A stretch of 64,000 bases of DNA from Pseudacidovorax sp. (lineage in GTDB: Bacteria > Pseudomonadota > Gammaproteobacteria > Burkholderiales > Burkholderiaceae_C): NCBI RefSeq assembly GCF_017991995.1, contig NZ_JAGOPN010000004.1, forward strand, positions 150,145 through 214,144, given 5' to 3'. Position 1 is the stretch's first letter, and every line of letters starts with the position of its first letter. A model generated the notes under the pieces. It searched no databases and was not told the origin of the DNA. It saw only the letters and a program-made list of their open reading frames with translations. Of the stretch, positions 1 to 8,643 are shown piece after piece. The translations under genes were made by a program, and so were the position numbers.

Positions 1-71
1 TCGGCCTCGGCTCACCCGCGATGGCGGCATGGGCGACACCGCATGGCAACTTCGGCGCGGAGAATGCCGCC

Positions 72-605
72 ATGGATGACATCGTCAAACAGGCACTGGC
101 CAAGTGGCCCAACGTGCCCCACTGCTACGGTTGGCTGGGCCTCGATGCACGCGGCCAGTGGTACATGCGCGATGACCCCACGCAGGCGGCCGGCCCCTTC
201 CCCCAAAGCAAGGGATCGCTGCTGCGGCATGACAAGCTGATCGATTTCATCCAGCGCAACTACGAGCCGGATGCCCAGGGCCAGTGGTTCTTCCAGAACG
301 GGCCGCAGCGGGTGTACGTGGAACTGGAGGCCGTGCCGCTGGTGTGGCGCGTGATGGACGACTTTTCGCTCCAGGCGCACACCGGACTGGCGGGGGAATT
401 GCAGCGCGTGCTGCTGGATGCGGAAGGGCGCCTCTATGTCGCAGCACCGGTCGGCCTGGGCATCGTCCATTCGCAGGACATGGGCCTGGCGGCCGACGCG
501 CTCGAGCAGGGCGTCTGGCCGGCGCCCGAGGAAGTGTCGGCCTCCGAACTGCCGACGCGTTTCGGCTTCGTCCGCAGTCCGGCAGCGGCCCGAAGCAAGG
601 CTTGA
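72..605 (+). CDS. Conserved hypothetical protein (DUF2946-like)
   Basis: Predicted protein of 177 residues, start chosen at the ATG at 72 because the conserved-looking N-terminus (MDDIVKQALAKWPNVPHCYG) begins there; the open frame extends upstream to 21 but adds an unlikely leader. A GGAG element lies about 9 bases upstream of 72. The protein is soluble-looking, with no signal peptide or membrane segment, and has tryptophan- and glycine-rich patches (for example CYGWLGLDARGQWYMRDD and FFQNGPQRVYVELE) typical of a small family found in beta-proteobacteria. From memory I associate this with a DUF2944/DUF2946-type family, but the family number is uncertain. Function is unknown. It converges on the cytochrome gene and the two probably share the hairpin at 689-712. 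Confidence 0.7.
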   Translation: MDDIVKQALAKWPNVPHCYGWLGLDARGQWYMRDDPTQAAGPFPQSKGSLLRHDKLIDFIQRNYEPDAQGQWFFQNGPQRVYVELEAVPLVWRVMDDFSLQAHTGLAGELQRVLLDAEGRLYVAAPVGLGIVHSQDMGLAADALEQGVWPAPEEVSASELPTRFGFVRSPAAARSKA

Positions 606-688
606 CGCGCGGCGAGCAGGCGCCGCGAGACGCGCCTTGCGCTAAGCCGAAGCGCGGGCACATCGCCGCTGCTGCAGCGCCACCAACG

Positions 689-712
689 AAAAAGCCGGCG
701 GATGCCGGCTTT
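689..712 (-). terminator. Rho-independent terminator of the cytochrome gene
   Basis: Perfect 9-bp inverted repeat AAAGCCGGC / GCCGGCTTT with a 4-base loop. Read on the minus strand the hairpin is followed by a run of five T residues, so it suits the cytochrome gene ending at 747. It could also stop plus-strand transcripts from the gene ending at 605. Confidence 0.8.
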
Positions 713-746
713 CGAGGAGGCCCGAAGGCCTGGGGGTCTGCGCTCT

Positions 747-1382
747 TTATTGCTTGGCCGGCATCGCGCCCGCTGCCGCAGGGGCTGCGGCCGACGTGGC
801 CGATGCATCGCCCGCCGGCGCAGCGGCGGCCGGCGCAGCAGGCTCCTCGAACTTGGCGCCGCCCGAGTTGGCCATGTAGGCCGCCGCACGGCTGATCTCC
901 ACATCGCTGAAGTCGCCGCCACCCTGGGGCGGCATGGCGCCCTTGCCCTTGAGCGCATGCTCGGTCAGCGTGGCCAGGCCCTGGCCGATGCGAGGGGCCC
1001 AGGCCGCGGCATCGCCGAAGTGCGGCGCGCCAGGAATGCCGGGGCTGCCGTGGCAGGCGGCGCATTGGGTCTTGAAGACGGTCTCGCCGTTGGCGAGCGG
1101 GCGGTTGGCGTCGCGGATCTCGACCATGCCCACTTTGCGGATGCGCTCGGCGACATCGCGGTCGCGGGCGTCCTGGCTGACGCCGTAGAGGTTCATGTTG
1201 TCGCCGGTGGCCGCACCGGAGGGCTTGAGCCCGGACACCACGAAGAAGACCAGCCCCGCAATGATGAGGATGGGGGCCACGAAGCCGAAGAGGACCGCGA
1301 GCATCAGCTGCTTGGGATTCTTGATCGGGCCCGTATGCGCCTCTTCGGTGGCCGGAGCCGGGTTTTGCGCGCTCTCGCTCAT
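747..1382 (-). CDS. Membrane-anchored c-type cytochrome (cytochrome c5-like)
   Basis: Protein of 211 residues. An N-terminal hydrophobic segment at about residues 27-50 anchors it in the inner membrane with the haem domain in the periplasm. The haem-binding motif CAACH is at residues 107-111, and a likely axial methionine is in GAMPPQGG (Met150). Spacing and size of the haem domain match small class I cytochromes of the c5 type, which carry electrons between respiratory complexes. The tail after about residue 178 is alanine/proline-rich low complexity. The gene is monocistronic here, with a TATAAT promoter upstream and a terminator downstream. The exact redox partner cannot be told from sequence. 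Confidence 0.88.
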   Translation of the reverse strand: MSESAQNPAPATEEAHTGPIKNPKQLMLAVLFGFVAPILIIAGLVFFVVSGLKPSGAATGDNMNLYGVSQDARDRDVAERIRKVGMVEIRDANRPLANGETVFKTQCAACHGSPGIPGAPHFGDAAAWAPRIGQGLATLTEHALKGKGAMPPQGGGDFSDVEISRAAAYMANSGGAKFEEPAAPAAAAPAGDASATSAAAPAAAGAMPAKQ

Positions 1383-1423
1383 CGCTGTCCTCGGTATCGG
1401 GGGCTATTGGAAAACAGCGTTCG

Positions 1424-1452
1424 ATTATAGGGACGGGGGGTGTGCGGACAGG
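1424..1452 (-). promoter_or_regulatory. Probable sigma-70 promoter for the cytochrome gene
   Basis: On the minus strand a perfect TATAAT hexamer occupies 1429-1424, about 42 bases before the ATG at 1382. The hexamer at 17 bases' spacing (1452-1447, CCTGTC) is a poor match to TTGACA, so the -35 is weak. A GAGG ribosome-binding element lies just before the start codon. Confidence 0.5.
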
Positions 1453-1574
1453 CCCCGGCTGACCCGGGATAACCCCCGCACACCCCCCGAAAGAAGGACT
1501 CCTGATGCAGATCAGCGATCGGCCCGGAGGCCGCTGCCGAACCGGTCGTCCTGGTCCGCGATGCGCCAGCCGGC

Positions 1575-3053
1575 CTACTGGGCGCCGGCCTGCTGCGTGC
1601 TGCTGGTCCAGCCGCCGCCCAGCGTCTTGTAGAGCGTGACCTGGTTCTGCAGCAGCGTCAGCTGGGTCTGCACGGCCGTCTGGCGGGCCGTGAACTGCGA
1701 GCGCTGCGCATCCAGCAGGTCGAGCGCGCTGGCCACGCCGTTGCGGTAGCGCAGGTCCGACAGGCGCAGGCGGGTGCCCTCGGCGTCGGCCTGGGCACGC
1801 GCGGCGCGGGCCTGCTCGCCCAGCGTCTCGCGGCCCGCAAGGGCATCGGCCACCTCGCGGAAGGCCGTCTGGATCGTCTTCTCGTACTGGGCGACGGCAA
1901 TGTCGCGGCTGACGCGCGCCGAAGCGAGGTTGGCCGAGTTGGCGCCGGCCGTGAAGATCGGCAGCGTCAGGCTGGGCGCGAAGCTCCAGGCCCGCGTGCC
2001 GTCGCCGTTCCAGAGGTTCGAGAAGTCGGAGCTCACCGTGCCGATGGAGGTGGTCAGCGCGATGCGCGGGAAGAAGGCGGCCCGCGCCGCGCCGATGTTG
2101 GCGTTGGCCGCGATCAGCTGCTGCTCGGCCGCCCGGATGTCCGGCCGTTCGGTCAACAGGTCCGAGGGCAGGCCGGCCGGCACGTCGGGCATGGCGCGCA
2201 CGCTGGCCAGGCCGCCGTTGTCGCCGGCCAGGCCTTCCAGTGCACTCGCAGGCACAGGGGCACCCAGCAGCAGCGCCAGGGCGTTCTCGTCCTGGCGGCG
2301 CAGGCGGATCTGCTGCGCATAGGTGGCGCGCGCGCTCTCGGCCAGCGAGACGGCCGACTGGTAGTCCAGCTCGGACGCCACGCCGTTGTCGAAGCGCAGC
2401 CTGGTCAGCTTGAGCGTCTCCTCGCGCGTGGCCAGCGTCTGGCGGGTGATGGCCAGCAACTCTTCGTCGGCGGCCAGCGTGAGCCAGCCGTTGGCCACCT
2501 GGGCGACCAGGCTGATCTGGGTGGCGCGGCGCGACTCCTCGGTGGCCAGCGCACGGGCCTGCGCCGCGGCGCTCAGGCTCTGGATGCGGCCGAAGAAATC
2601 GATCTCCCAGGCCGTCACGCCCAGGCCCACCGAATAGCTCGACGACACCTTCGGGGCGGACGAGCTGTAGGCGCGGGCCGAATTCGGCTCGGAGCGCGAG
2701 CCCGAGGTGGTCAGCCCCACGGTCGGGAAGAGGGCCGCGCGTTGCACGTCGAACTGGGCGCGGGCCTGCTCGATGTTGAGCACGGCCACGCGCAGGTCGC
2801 GGTTGTTGTCGAGGGCCGTCTGGATCAGCCCCGCCAGCCGCGGGTCGGAGAAGAAGGCCTGCCAGGGCACGTCCACCGCCGCCTTGGCGCCGCCCGGCTG
2901 GGCCGGGTCGCCCGGGAAGGTGGTGGGCACCGGCGCGGCCGGCCGCTCATAGGTGGGGATCAACGAGCAGCCGCTCATCAGCAGCGCGGCGGCCAGCGCC
3001 AGCGGCGCCAGGGGCCCGAAGGGCAGCGTCATCATCGTCTTGGACTCAGCCAT
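1575..3053 (-). CDS. RND efflux outer-membrane factor, NodT/OprM family lipoprotein
   Basis: Outer-membrane channel of the tripartite pump encoded by this operon, 492 residues from the ATG at 3053. The open frame extends to 3098, but the 3053 start gives a normal lipoprotein signal peptide ending in a lipobox (LLMSGC), with the mature lipoprotein beginning CSLIPTYERP, which is typical of NodT-family proteins. Two OEP repeats follow, visible in the paired phrases on transferring residues around RFDNGVASELDYQSA and RYRNGVASALDLLDAQ, which mark the internal duplication of TolC-like trimers. The start overlaps the stop of the pump gene by 8 bases (ATGGCTGA), so translation is probably coupled. 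The C-terminus ends normally (LLQNQVTLYKTLGGGW). Substrates are unknown. Confidence 0.93.
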   Translation of the reverse strand: MAESKTMMTLPFGPLAPLALAAALLMSGCSLIPTYERPAAPVPTTFPGDPAQPGGAKAAVDVPWQAFFSDPRLAGLIQTALDNNRDLRVAVLNIEQARAQFDVQRAALFPTVGLTTSGSRSEPNSARAYSSSAPKVSSSYSVGLGVTAWEIDFFGRIQSLSAAAQARALATEESRRATQISLVAQVANGWLTLAADEELLAITRQTLATREETLKLTRLRFDNGVASELDYQSAVSLAESARATYAQQIRLRRQDENALALLLGAPVPASALEGLAGDNGGLASVRAMPDVPAGLPSDLLTERPDIRAAEQQLIAANANIGAARAAFFPRIALTTSIGTVSSDFSNLWNGDGTRAWSFAPSLTLPIFTAGANSANLASARVSRDIAVAQYEKTIQTAFREVADALAGRETLGEQARAARAQADAEGTRLRLSDLRYRNGVASALDLLDAQRSQFTARQTAVQTQLTLLQNQVTLYKTLGGGWTSSTQQAGAQ

Positions 3054-6000
3054 GGTTGTCGGCTCCGGATTCTTCCTGAATGCCCGCTTCCTGGGCATGG
3101 CGCTTGTTCATGTCCTGCTGGCGCTTGCTGCCCTTGAAGATCGTGCGCACCACCACGAAGAAGATGGGCACGAAGAAAACGGCCAGCGCCGTGCCCGTGA
3201 GCATGCCGCCCAGCACGCCGGTGCCGATGGCGCGCTGGCTGGCCGAGCCCGCGCCCGAGGCCAGCACCAGCGGCACCACGCCCAGGCCGAAGGCCAGCGA
3301 GGTCATCACGATCGGGCGGAAGCGCAGGTGGGCGGCTTCCAGCGCGGCGGCGATGGCACTCTTGCCCTGCGCCTGCAGGTCCTTGGCGAACTCGATGATC
3401 AGGATGGCGTTCTTCGCCGACAGGCCGATGATGGTGATCAGGCCCACCTGGAAGTACACGTCGTTCGAGTAGCCGCGCAGCAGCGTGGCCAGCAGCACCC
3501 CCAGCACACCCAGGGGCACCACCAGGATCACCGACAGCGGGATCGACCAGCTTTCGTACAGCGCCGCCAGGCACAGGAACACCGCCAGGATGGCGAAGCC
3601 ATACAGGATGATGGCCTGCGAGCCGGCGAGCTTTTCTTCGCGCGACTGGCCCGTCCATTCGAAGCCGAAGCCCGCGGGCAGCTGGCCGGCCAGCTTCTCC
3701 ATCTCGGCCATGGCAGCGCCCGAGCTGTAGCCGGGCGCGGCCTCGCCGCTGATGCGCATCGCGGGGTAGCCGTTGTAGCGCACCGTCTGCTGCGCGCCCT
3801 TGATCCAGCGCGTGGTCGCGAAGGAGGCGAAGGGCACCGGCTGGCCTTGCGTGTTGGACGCGTTCAGCCGCAGCAGGTCCTCGGGCTGCATGCGGGCCGG
3901 GGCATCGGCCTGCACCACCACGCGCTGCAGGCGGCCGCGATTCGGGAAGTCGTTGATGTAGCTCGACCCGAGCGCGGTCGACAGCGCGGTGTTGATGGCA
4001 TCGAAGCCCACGCCCAGGGCCTGTGCCTTGTCGCGGTCGATGTCGATCTGCAGCTGCGGCGCATCCTCCAGGCCGTCGGGGCGCATCGCGGTCAACACCG
4101 GGCTCTTCATGGCCATGCCCAGCAGCTGGTTGCGGGCGTTGACCAGCGCGTCATGGCCCTGGCCCGACCGGTCCTGCAGCCGGAAGCTGAAGCCGCTGGC
4201 CGAGCCCAGTTCGGGGATCGGCGGCGGGTTGAGCGGGTAGATGAAGGCATCGCGCACGCCCGACAGCGCACCGAAGGCGCGGCCGGCCAGCGCGGAGGCC
4301 GAGTTGGCCTCGCCGTCGCGCTCCTTCCAGTCCTTGAGCGTGACGAAGGCGATGCCCGCGTTCTGGCCCTGGCCCGAGAAGCTGAAGCCCAGCACGCCCA
4401 CGATGCTCTGCACCTGCGGCTGCTTGAGCATGAAGTTCTCGACCTTCTCCATCACCGCCTCGGTGCGCTCCAGCGTGGCGCCCGGCGGCAGCTGCACGTT
4501 CACCAGGATGTTGCCCTGGTCTTCCTGTGGCAGGAAGGAGGTGGGCAGGCGCGAGTACACGAACACCACGCCGCCGATGATGGCCAGGTAGATGATCAGG
4601 TAGCGCGCCGCGCGGCGCAGCAGGCGCGACACGAAGCCTTCATAGCCCTTGGCCGTGCGCGAGAAGCCGCGGTTGAACCAGCCGAAGAAGCCGCGCTTCT
4701 CGTGGTGGTGGCCCGCTTCGACCGGCTTGAGCAGCGTGGCGCACAGCGCCGGCGTGAGCGACAGTGCCATGAAGGCCGAGAAGGCGATCGAGGCCACCAT
4801 CACCGCCGAGAACTGGCGGTAGATGTTGCCCGTTGAGCCCGCGAAGAAGGCCAGCGGCACGAACACCGAGATCAGCACCACCGTCACGCCGATGATGGCG
4901 CCGGAGATCTGCTGCATTGCCTTGCGCGTGGCCTGCAAGGGTGGCAGGCCTTCCTCGCTCATGATGCGCTCGACGTTCTCCACCACCACGATGGCATCGT
5001 CCACCACGATGCCGATCACCAGCACCATGCCGAACATGGTCAGCACGTTGATCGAGAAGCCCAGGGCCAGCAGCGTGCCGAAGGTTCCCAGCAGTGCCAC
5101 CGGCACCACCAGCGTCGGGATGAGCGTGTAGCGCCAGTTCTGCAGGAACAGGAACATCACCAGGAACACCAGCACCACGGCCTCGACCAGGGTCTCGACC
5201 ACCTGGCTGATGGAGATGCTGATGAAGGCCGAGCTGTCGTAGGGAATGGAGTAGCTCACGCCCTGCGGGAAGAAGCGCTTGAGCTCGTCCATCTTGGCGC
5301 GCACCGCCTTGGCGGCCTGCAGCGCATTGCCCGATGGCGACAGCTGCACGCCCAGGCCCACGGCCGGCTTGCCGTTCAGGCGGGCCGAGGTGGCATAGCT
5401 CTGGCCGCCGATCTCGATGCGGGCCACGTCCTTGAGCCGCACGGTCGAGCCGTCGGCATTGGCGCGCAGCACGATGTTGCCGAACTGCTCCACCGACGAC
5501 AGCTGGCCCTTGACCACCACCGTGGCCGCGATGGCCTGGCCGGTGACGTTGGGCAGGTCGCCGATGGTGCCGGAGGCGACCTGGGCGTTCTGGTTGCGGA
5601 TGGCGGTGTTGACGTCGCCCGCGCTCAGGTTCAGGCCTTGCAGCTTGGCCGGGTCGATCCACACGCGCATCGCCGTCTCGCTGCCGAAGAGCTGCACCTG
5701 GCCGATGCCGGGCACGCGCTGCAGTTCGGGCTGGATGTTGCGCGCGGCGTAGTCGCCCAGCTGCGTGGTGTCCACGGCCGGGTTGGTCGACGACAGCATC
5801 GTGAACAGCAGGAAGTTGTTGCGCGACTTGTCCACGCGCACGCCCTGCTGCGTCACGGCCGAGGGCAGGCGTGGCGTCGCGCGCGACAGCCGGTTCTGAA
5901 CGTCCACCTGCGCCAGGTCGGCGTTGGTGCCGGGCTCGAAGGTCACGGTGATCGAACCGGTGCCGTCGGCCTGCGCCACCGACTCCATGTAGATCAGGCC

Positions 6001-6219
6001 GGGCGAGCCGTTCATCTCGCGCTCGATGACCGACAACACGCTGTCTTCCAGCGTCTGGGCCGAGGCGCCGGGATAGGCGGCGTTGATGACGATGGCCGGC
6101 GGGGCCACCGGCGGGTACTGGGCGATCGGCAGCTGCGTGATCGCCACGCCGCCCATCACCAGGATGAACAGAGCGATCACCCACGCAAAGATGGGGCGAT
6201 CGATGAAGAACTTGGCCAT
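3046..6219 (-). CDS. RND multidrug efflux permease, HAE1 family (AcrB/MexB-like)
   Basis: Inner-membrane proton-driven drug exporter of 1057 residues, the normal size for the family (E. coli AcrB is 1049). The N-terminus MAKFFIDRPIFAWVIALFIL is the classic HAE1 signature. The proton-relay aspartates fall at residues 407-408 in VIGIVVDDAIVVVENVER, the same numbering as AcrB, and the partner lysine is in the TM10 sequence SAKNAILIIEFAKD. Two large periplasmic loops with porter and docking domains are present in the expected places. It forms a trimer that works with the adaptor upstream and the outer-membrane factor downstream. I keep the gene symbol empty because the orthologue (acrB, mexB, ttgB, bpeB and others) cannot be fixed without alignment. 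Confidence 0.96.
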   Translation of the reverse strand: MAKFFIDRPIFAWVIALFILVMGGVAITQLPIAQYPPVAPPAIVINAAYPGASAQTLEDSVLSVIEREMNGSPGLIYMESVAQADGTGSITVTFEPGTNADLAQVDVQNRLSRATPRLPSAVTQQGVRVDKSRNNFLLFTMLSSTNPAVDTTQLGDYAARNIQPELQRVPGIGQVQLFGSETAMRVWIDPAKLQGLNLSAGDVNTAIRNQNAQVASGTIGDLPNVTGQAIAATVVVKGQLSSVEQFGNIVLRANADGSTVRLKDVARIEIGGQSYATSARLNGKPAVGLGVQLSPSGNALQAAKAVRAKMDELKRFFPQGVSYSIPYDSSAFISISISQVVETLVEAVVLVFLVMFLFLQNWRYTLIPTLVVPVALLGTFGTLLALGFSINVLTMFGMVLVIGIVVDDAIVVVENVERIMSEEGLPPLQATRKAMQQISGAIIGVTVVLISVFVPLAFFAGSTGNIYRQFSAVMVASIAFSAFMALSLTPALCATLLKPVEAGHHHEKRGFFGWFNRGFSRTAKGYEGFVSRLLRRAARYLIIYLAIIGGVVFVYSRLPTSFLPQEDQGNILVNVQLPPGATLERTEAVMEKVENFMLKQPQVQSIVGVLGFSFSGQGQNAGIAFVTLKDWKERDGEANSASALAGRAFGALSGVRDAFIYPLNPPPIPELGSASGFSFRLQDRSGQGHDALVNARNQLLGMAMKSPVLTAMRPDGLEDAPQLQIDIDRDKAQALGVGFDAINTALSTALGSSYINDFPNRGRLQRVVVQADAPARMQPEDLLRLNASNTQGQPVPFASFATTRWIKGAQQTVRYNGYPAMRISGEAAPGYSSGAAMAEMEKLAGQLPAGFGFEWTGQSREEKLAGSQAIILYGFAILAVFLCLAALYESWSIPLSVILVVPLGVLGVLLATLLRGYSNDVYFQVGLITIIGLSAKNAILIIEFAKDLQAQGKSAIAAALEAAHLRFRPIVMTSLAFGLGVVPLVLASGAGSASQRAIGTGVLGGMLTGTALAVFFVPIFFVVVRTIFKGSKRQQDMNKRHAQEAGIQEESGADNHG

Positions 6220-6269
6220 AGAAGTGCTCGCGTTCCTTCTTCGTGATCAGTCGGGGTTGCGTGCCGGCG

Positions 6270-7547
6270 TCATTGCTTGGCCGGTGCGGCCGCTGCCGCG
6301 GGGGCCGATGCGCCAGCGGCCGGGGCTGCGGCGGCGGTCGTCGGCGGCTGCCAGGGCACGGCCTTCACCGGCGTGCCGGGCGGCAGCATCTGCAGCTTCT
6401 GGAAGCCGTCGACCATCACCTGCTCGCCTTCCTTGAGGCCCTCGGTCACGATCCAGCGGTTGTTCCTGCCGGCGGTGATCTTCACGTTGCGCTTGGACAG
6501 CTTGCCGTCCTGGCCCACGATGGTCACGGTATCGCCCTGGTCGGTGCGCGTGACGGCCTGCTGCGGCACGCTGATGGCCTTGTCGACCTGCGCCTGCTCG
6601 GTGCGCACGCGCACGTACATGCCGGGCAACAGCTCGCCCTTCGGATTGGGCAACTCGGCGCGCAGGGTGATCTGGCCGGTGCTCGCATCCACCGTCAGGT
6701 CGGAGAAGAGCAGGCGGCCACGCTGGGCGAACTCGGTGCCGTCCTCCAGCACGATGCGCACGTCGGCGGCGTCCGGGCCGCTGGCGCGCTGCAGCTTGCC
6801 CTGCGCCATCGCGCGGCGCATGCGCATCACCTCGGTCGCCGACTGCGTGAAGTTGACGTAGAGCGGATCGATCTGCTGGATGGTGGCGAGCTGGGTCGCT
6901 TCGCCCTGGCCCACCAGCGCGCCCTCGGTCACCAGTGCGCGGCCGATGCGGCCAGAGATGGGGGCCGTGACGGTGGCATAGCCCAGGTTGATGCGGGCCG
7001 TGGTCACGGAGGCTCGGCCGGCCAGCACGTCGGCCTCGGCGGCCTTCTGCGAGGCGATGGCGTTGGCATAGTCCTGCTTGCTCACCGCGTTGGCCTCGAC
7101 CAGGGGCTTGTAGCGATCGGCCAGCGCCTTGGCCTGGGCCGCATTGGCCTCGGCGCGCGCCAGGGTCGCCTCGGCGCTGCGCAGCGTGGCCTCGTAGGGC
7201 GAGGCGTCGATCCTGAACAGCGGTTGGCCGGCCTTCACGTCGCTGCCCTCCACGAACAGGCGCTTCTGCAGGATGCCGGCGGCACGGGCGCGCACCTGGG
7301 CGACGCGCGTGGCCTCGAGCCGGCCGGGCAGTTCGGTCACCAGTCCGACTTCGCCCGGGGTGGCGACCACCACCCCGACCTCGGGGGCCGGCATGCCGCC
7401 GCCCGGAGGACCGCCGGCCGGTGCCGCGGCGTCCTTCTTGCCGCAGGCCACCAGGGCCAGGCTCAGAAGGACCGCGGTGGCGGCGAGGGTCAGGGGCGAA
7501 CCGGGACGAAACATCGAACGACTTGCAACAACATGCGATGCAGGCAT
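6270..7547 (-). CDS. RND efflux periplasmic adaptor lipoprotein (AcrA/MexA-like)
   Basis: Membrane-fusion protein of 425 residues that links the pump to the outer-membrane factor. The start at 7547 has an AAGAGG ribosome-binding site 6 bases upstream; an internal Met at residue 12 is an alternative. The signal peptide ends in a lipobox (ALVACGKK), so the protein is lipid-anchored to the inner membrane. Then follow a lipoyl half-motif (VRARAAGILQKRLFVEGSDV), an alpha-helical hairpin, the second lipoyl half (ATVTAPISGRIGRALVTEGA), a beta-barrel and a membrane-proximal domain, all in the usual AcrA order. The C-terminus is an alanine/proline-rich tail from about residue 395. First gene of the efflux operon, 50 bases from the pump gene, divergent from the repressor. 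Confidence 0.95.
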   Translation of the reverse strand: MPASHVVASRSMFRPGSPLTLAATAVLLSLALVACGKKDAAAPAGGPPGGGMPAPEVGVVVATPGEVGLVTELPGRLEATRVAQVRARAAGILQKRLFVEGSDVKAGQPLFRIDASPYEATLRSAEATLARAEANAAQAKALADRYKPLVEANAVSKQDYANAIASQKAAEADVLAGRASVTTARINLGYATVTAPISGRIGRALVTEGALVGQGEATQLATIQQIDPLYVNFTQSATEVMRMRRAMAQGKLQRASGPDAADVRIVLEDGTEFAQRGRLLFSDLTVDASTGQITLRAELPNPKGELLPGMYVRVRTEQAQVDKAISVPQQAVTRTDQGDTVTIVGQDGKLSKRNVKITAGRNNRWIVTEGLKEGEQVMVDGFQKLQMLPPGTPVKAVPWQPPTTAAAAPAAGASAPAAAAAPAKQ

Positions 7548-7656
7548 GCGAATCCTCTTGGAGTGGGATTGAAAAAGCGGAGGAAGCGGACGCGCCGCGG
7601 ATCGATCATGCGTGCAGGCAGATCGGGGCGCCAGAAGCTTGCCGGGGCAGCAAGTT

Positions 7657-7680
7657 TACATACATTCTTGAATGTATAGT
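7657..7680. promoter_or_regulatory. AcrR-like operator between the efflux operon and its repressor
   Basis: Perfect palindrome ATACATTC-TT-GAATGTAT inside a 24-base site. From memory it closely resembles the E. coli acrAB operator, which has the same TACATACATT left half and GAATGTAT right half. It sits in the 182-bp gap between the divergent adaptor and TetR-type genes, where a repressor could control both. This AT-rich patch stands out from the GC-rich surroundings. No confident -35/-10 pair could be assigned for either direction. Confidence 0.85.
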
Positions 7681-7729
7681 CGCGGCCCTCACGTTTCGGT
7701 TTATTTCGTTTTCTTGCCAAGGAGATGCC

Positions 7730-8506
7730 GTGGTACGGCGCACGAAGGAAGAAGCCCTGGCCACTCGCCATCGCCTGCTCGATGCGGCCGAGCGGCTGTT
7801 CCAGGCCCAGGGCGTGTCGCGCACGTCATTGCAGCAGATCGCCGAGGAAGCGGGGGCCACCCGCGGCGCCGTCTACTGGCATTTCAAGGACAAGGCCGAC
7901 CTCTTCAACGCCATGATGGAGCGGGTCACGCTGCCGATGGAGAAGGGCGTGCGCCAGGCGGCGGCGCCGGCCGGGGTCGATCCGCTGGACCTGATCGAGC
8001 AGGGCATGACGCAGGCGCTGGCGCTCATCGCCGACGACCCGCAGGTGCGCCGCGTGTTCCAGATCGCGGTGCACAAGGTCGAGTACACGGACGAGATGGC
8101 CTCGGTGCAGCAGCGGCACCTGGGCGCGCGCGATGCGTGCGTCATGGACTTCGAGAAGGCCCTGCGGCTGGCTGCGCGCATGCGCGGGCTGCGGCTGCCG
8201 GTGCCGGCCCGCACCGCGGCGCACGGCCTGCATGCCCTGATGTCGGGCCTGATCGACGACTGGCTGCTGGAGCCGGCCGCCTTCGACCTCGTGCCCGCGG
8301 GCCGTCGGCTCTTCGGTGTCTATCTCGCCGGCCTCGGCCTTCCCCGCGGTGGGGAGGCGGCCGATGCGGCGGCGCCCGTCCTGCCGGCGGGGCGCGCCGA
8401 GCACGCCAAGCGCAGAAGATCGGTCATAATGCCGGGTTCGCGGCCGAACTCGGCGCGACTTTCTCGCCGTATTTCAACGGATAGAATTCGGCCCTCCGAA
8501 GGCTGA
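7730..8506 (+). CDS. TetR/AcrR-family repressor of the efflux operon
   Basis: Transcriptional repressor, 258 residues from the GTG at 7730, chosen because an AAGGAG site (7719-7724) lies 5 bases upstream and the product then starts MVRRTKEEALATR, as in AcrR/TtgR. The helix-turn-helix is clear: LFQAQGVSRTSLQQIAEEAG then RGAVYWHFKDKADLF. The ligand-binding domain ends near FGVYLAGLGL (about residue 207), where typical relatives of about 210 residues stop. The frame then continues for about 50 low-complexity residues and only stops at 8504-8506, inside the tRNA-Arg gene. That tail is probably dispensable, or the original stop codon has been lost. It faces the adaptor gene and probably binds the palindrome at 7657-7680. 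Confidence 0.92.
   Translation: MVRRTKEEALATRHRLLDAAERLFQAQGVSRTSLQQIAEEAGATRGAVYWHFKDKADLFNAMMERVTLPMEKGVRQAAAPAGVDPLDLIEQGMTQALALIADDPQVRRVFQIAVHKVEYTDEMASVQQRHLGARDACVMDFEKALRLAARMRGLRLPVPARTAAHGLHALMSGLIDDWLLEPAAFDLVPAGRRLFGVYLAGLGLPRGGEAADAAAPVLPAGRAEHAKRRRSVIMPGSRPNSARLSRRISTDRIRPSEG
8425..8430 (+). promoter_or_regulatory. Possible -10 box of the tRNA-Arg gene
   Basis: CATAAT lies about 32 bases before the mature tRNA 5' end and is followed by a GC-rich stretch, as at stringently controlled stable-RNA promoters. No good -35 hexamer is visible. It lies within the 3' part of the TetR frame. Confidence 0.35.
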
Positions 8507-8537
8507 GATCCAGGTTCGATTCCTGGCGGCGGGACCA
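8463..8537 (+). tRNA. tRNA-Arg (anticodon CCG)
   Basis: Full cloverleaf read by hand. Acceptor stem CTCGCCG (8463-8469) pairs with CGGCGGG (8527-8533) including one G-U pair. The D arm has the loop AACGGATA. The anticodon stem CGGCC/GGCTG encloses the loop CTCCGAA, giving anticodon CCG at 8496-8498 for Arg codon CGG. The variable loop is AGAT, and the T arm is CCAGG-TTCGATT-CCTGG. Discriminator A8534 and an encoded CCA end (8535-8537) are present. The first 44 bases overlap the end of the TetR-family reading frame. A strong terminator follows 9 bases later. Confidence 0.93.
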
Positions 8538-8546
8538 GACACAGAG

Positions 8547-8580
8547 CCCGGCTACGTTTCTGACGTAGCCGGGTTTTTCT
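8547..8580 (+). terminator. Rho-independent terminator after tRNA-Arg
   Basis: Perfect 10-bp stem CCCGGCTACG (8547-8556) / CGTAGCCGGG (8564-8573) with a 7-base loop, followed by TTTTTCTTTTG. It ends the tRNA transcript and any read-through from the repressor gene. Confidence 0.93.
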
Positions 8581-8643
8581 TTTGTTCTCGCCGATGCGAA
8601 GGACCGCGCCCCGGCCCCGGGGCCGACATGCGGCTTCTCGAAG

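Noticed and set aside
1440..1574. Possible terminator for the efflux operon
   Set aside because: GC-rich partial inverted repeats are present but no stem followed by a T-run was found.
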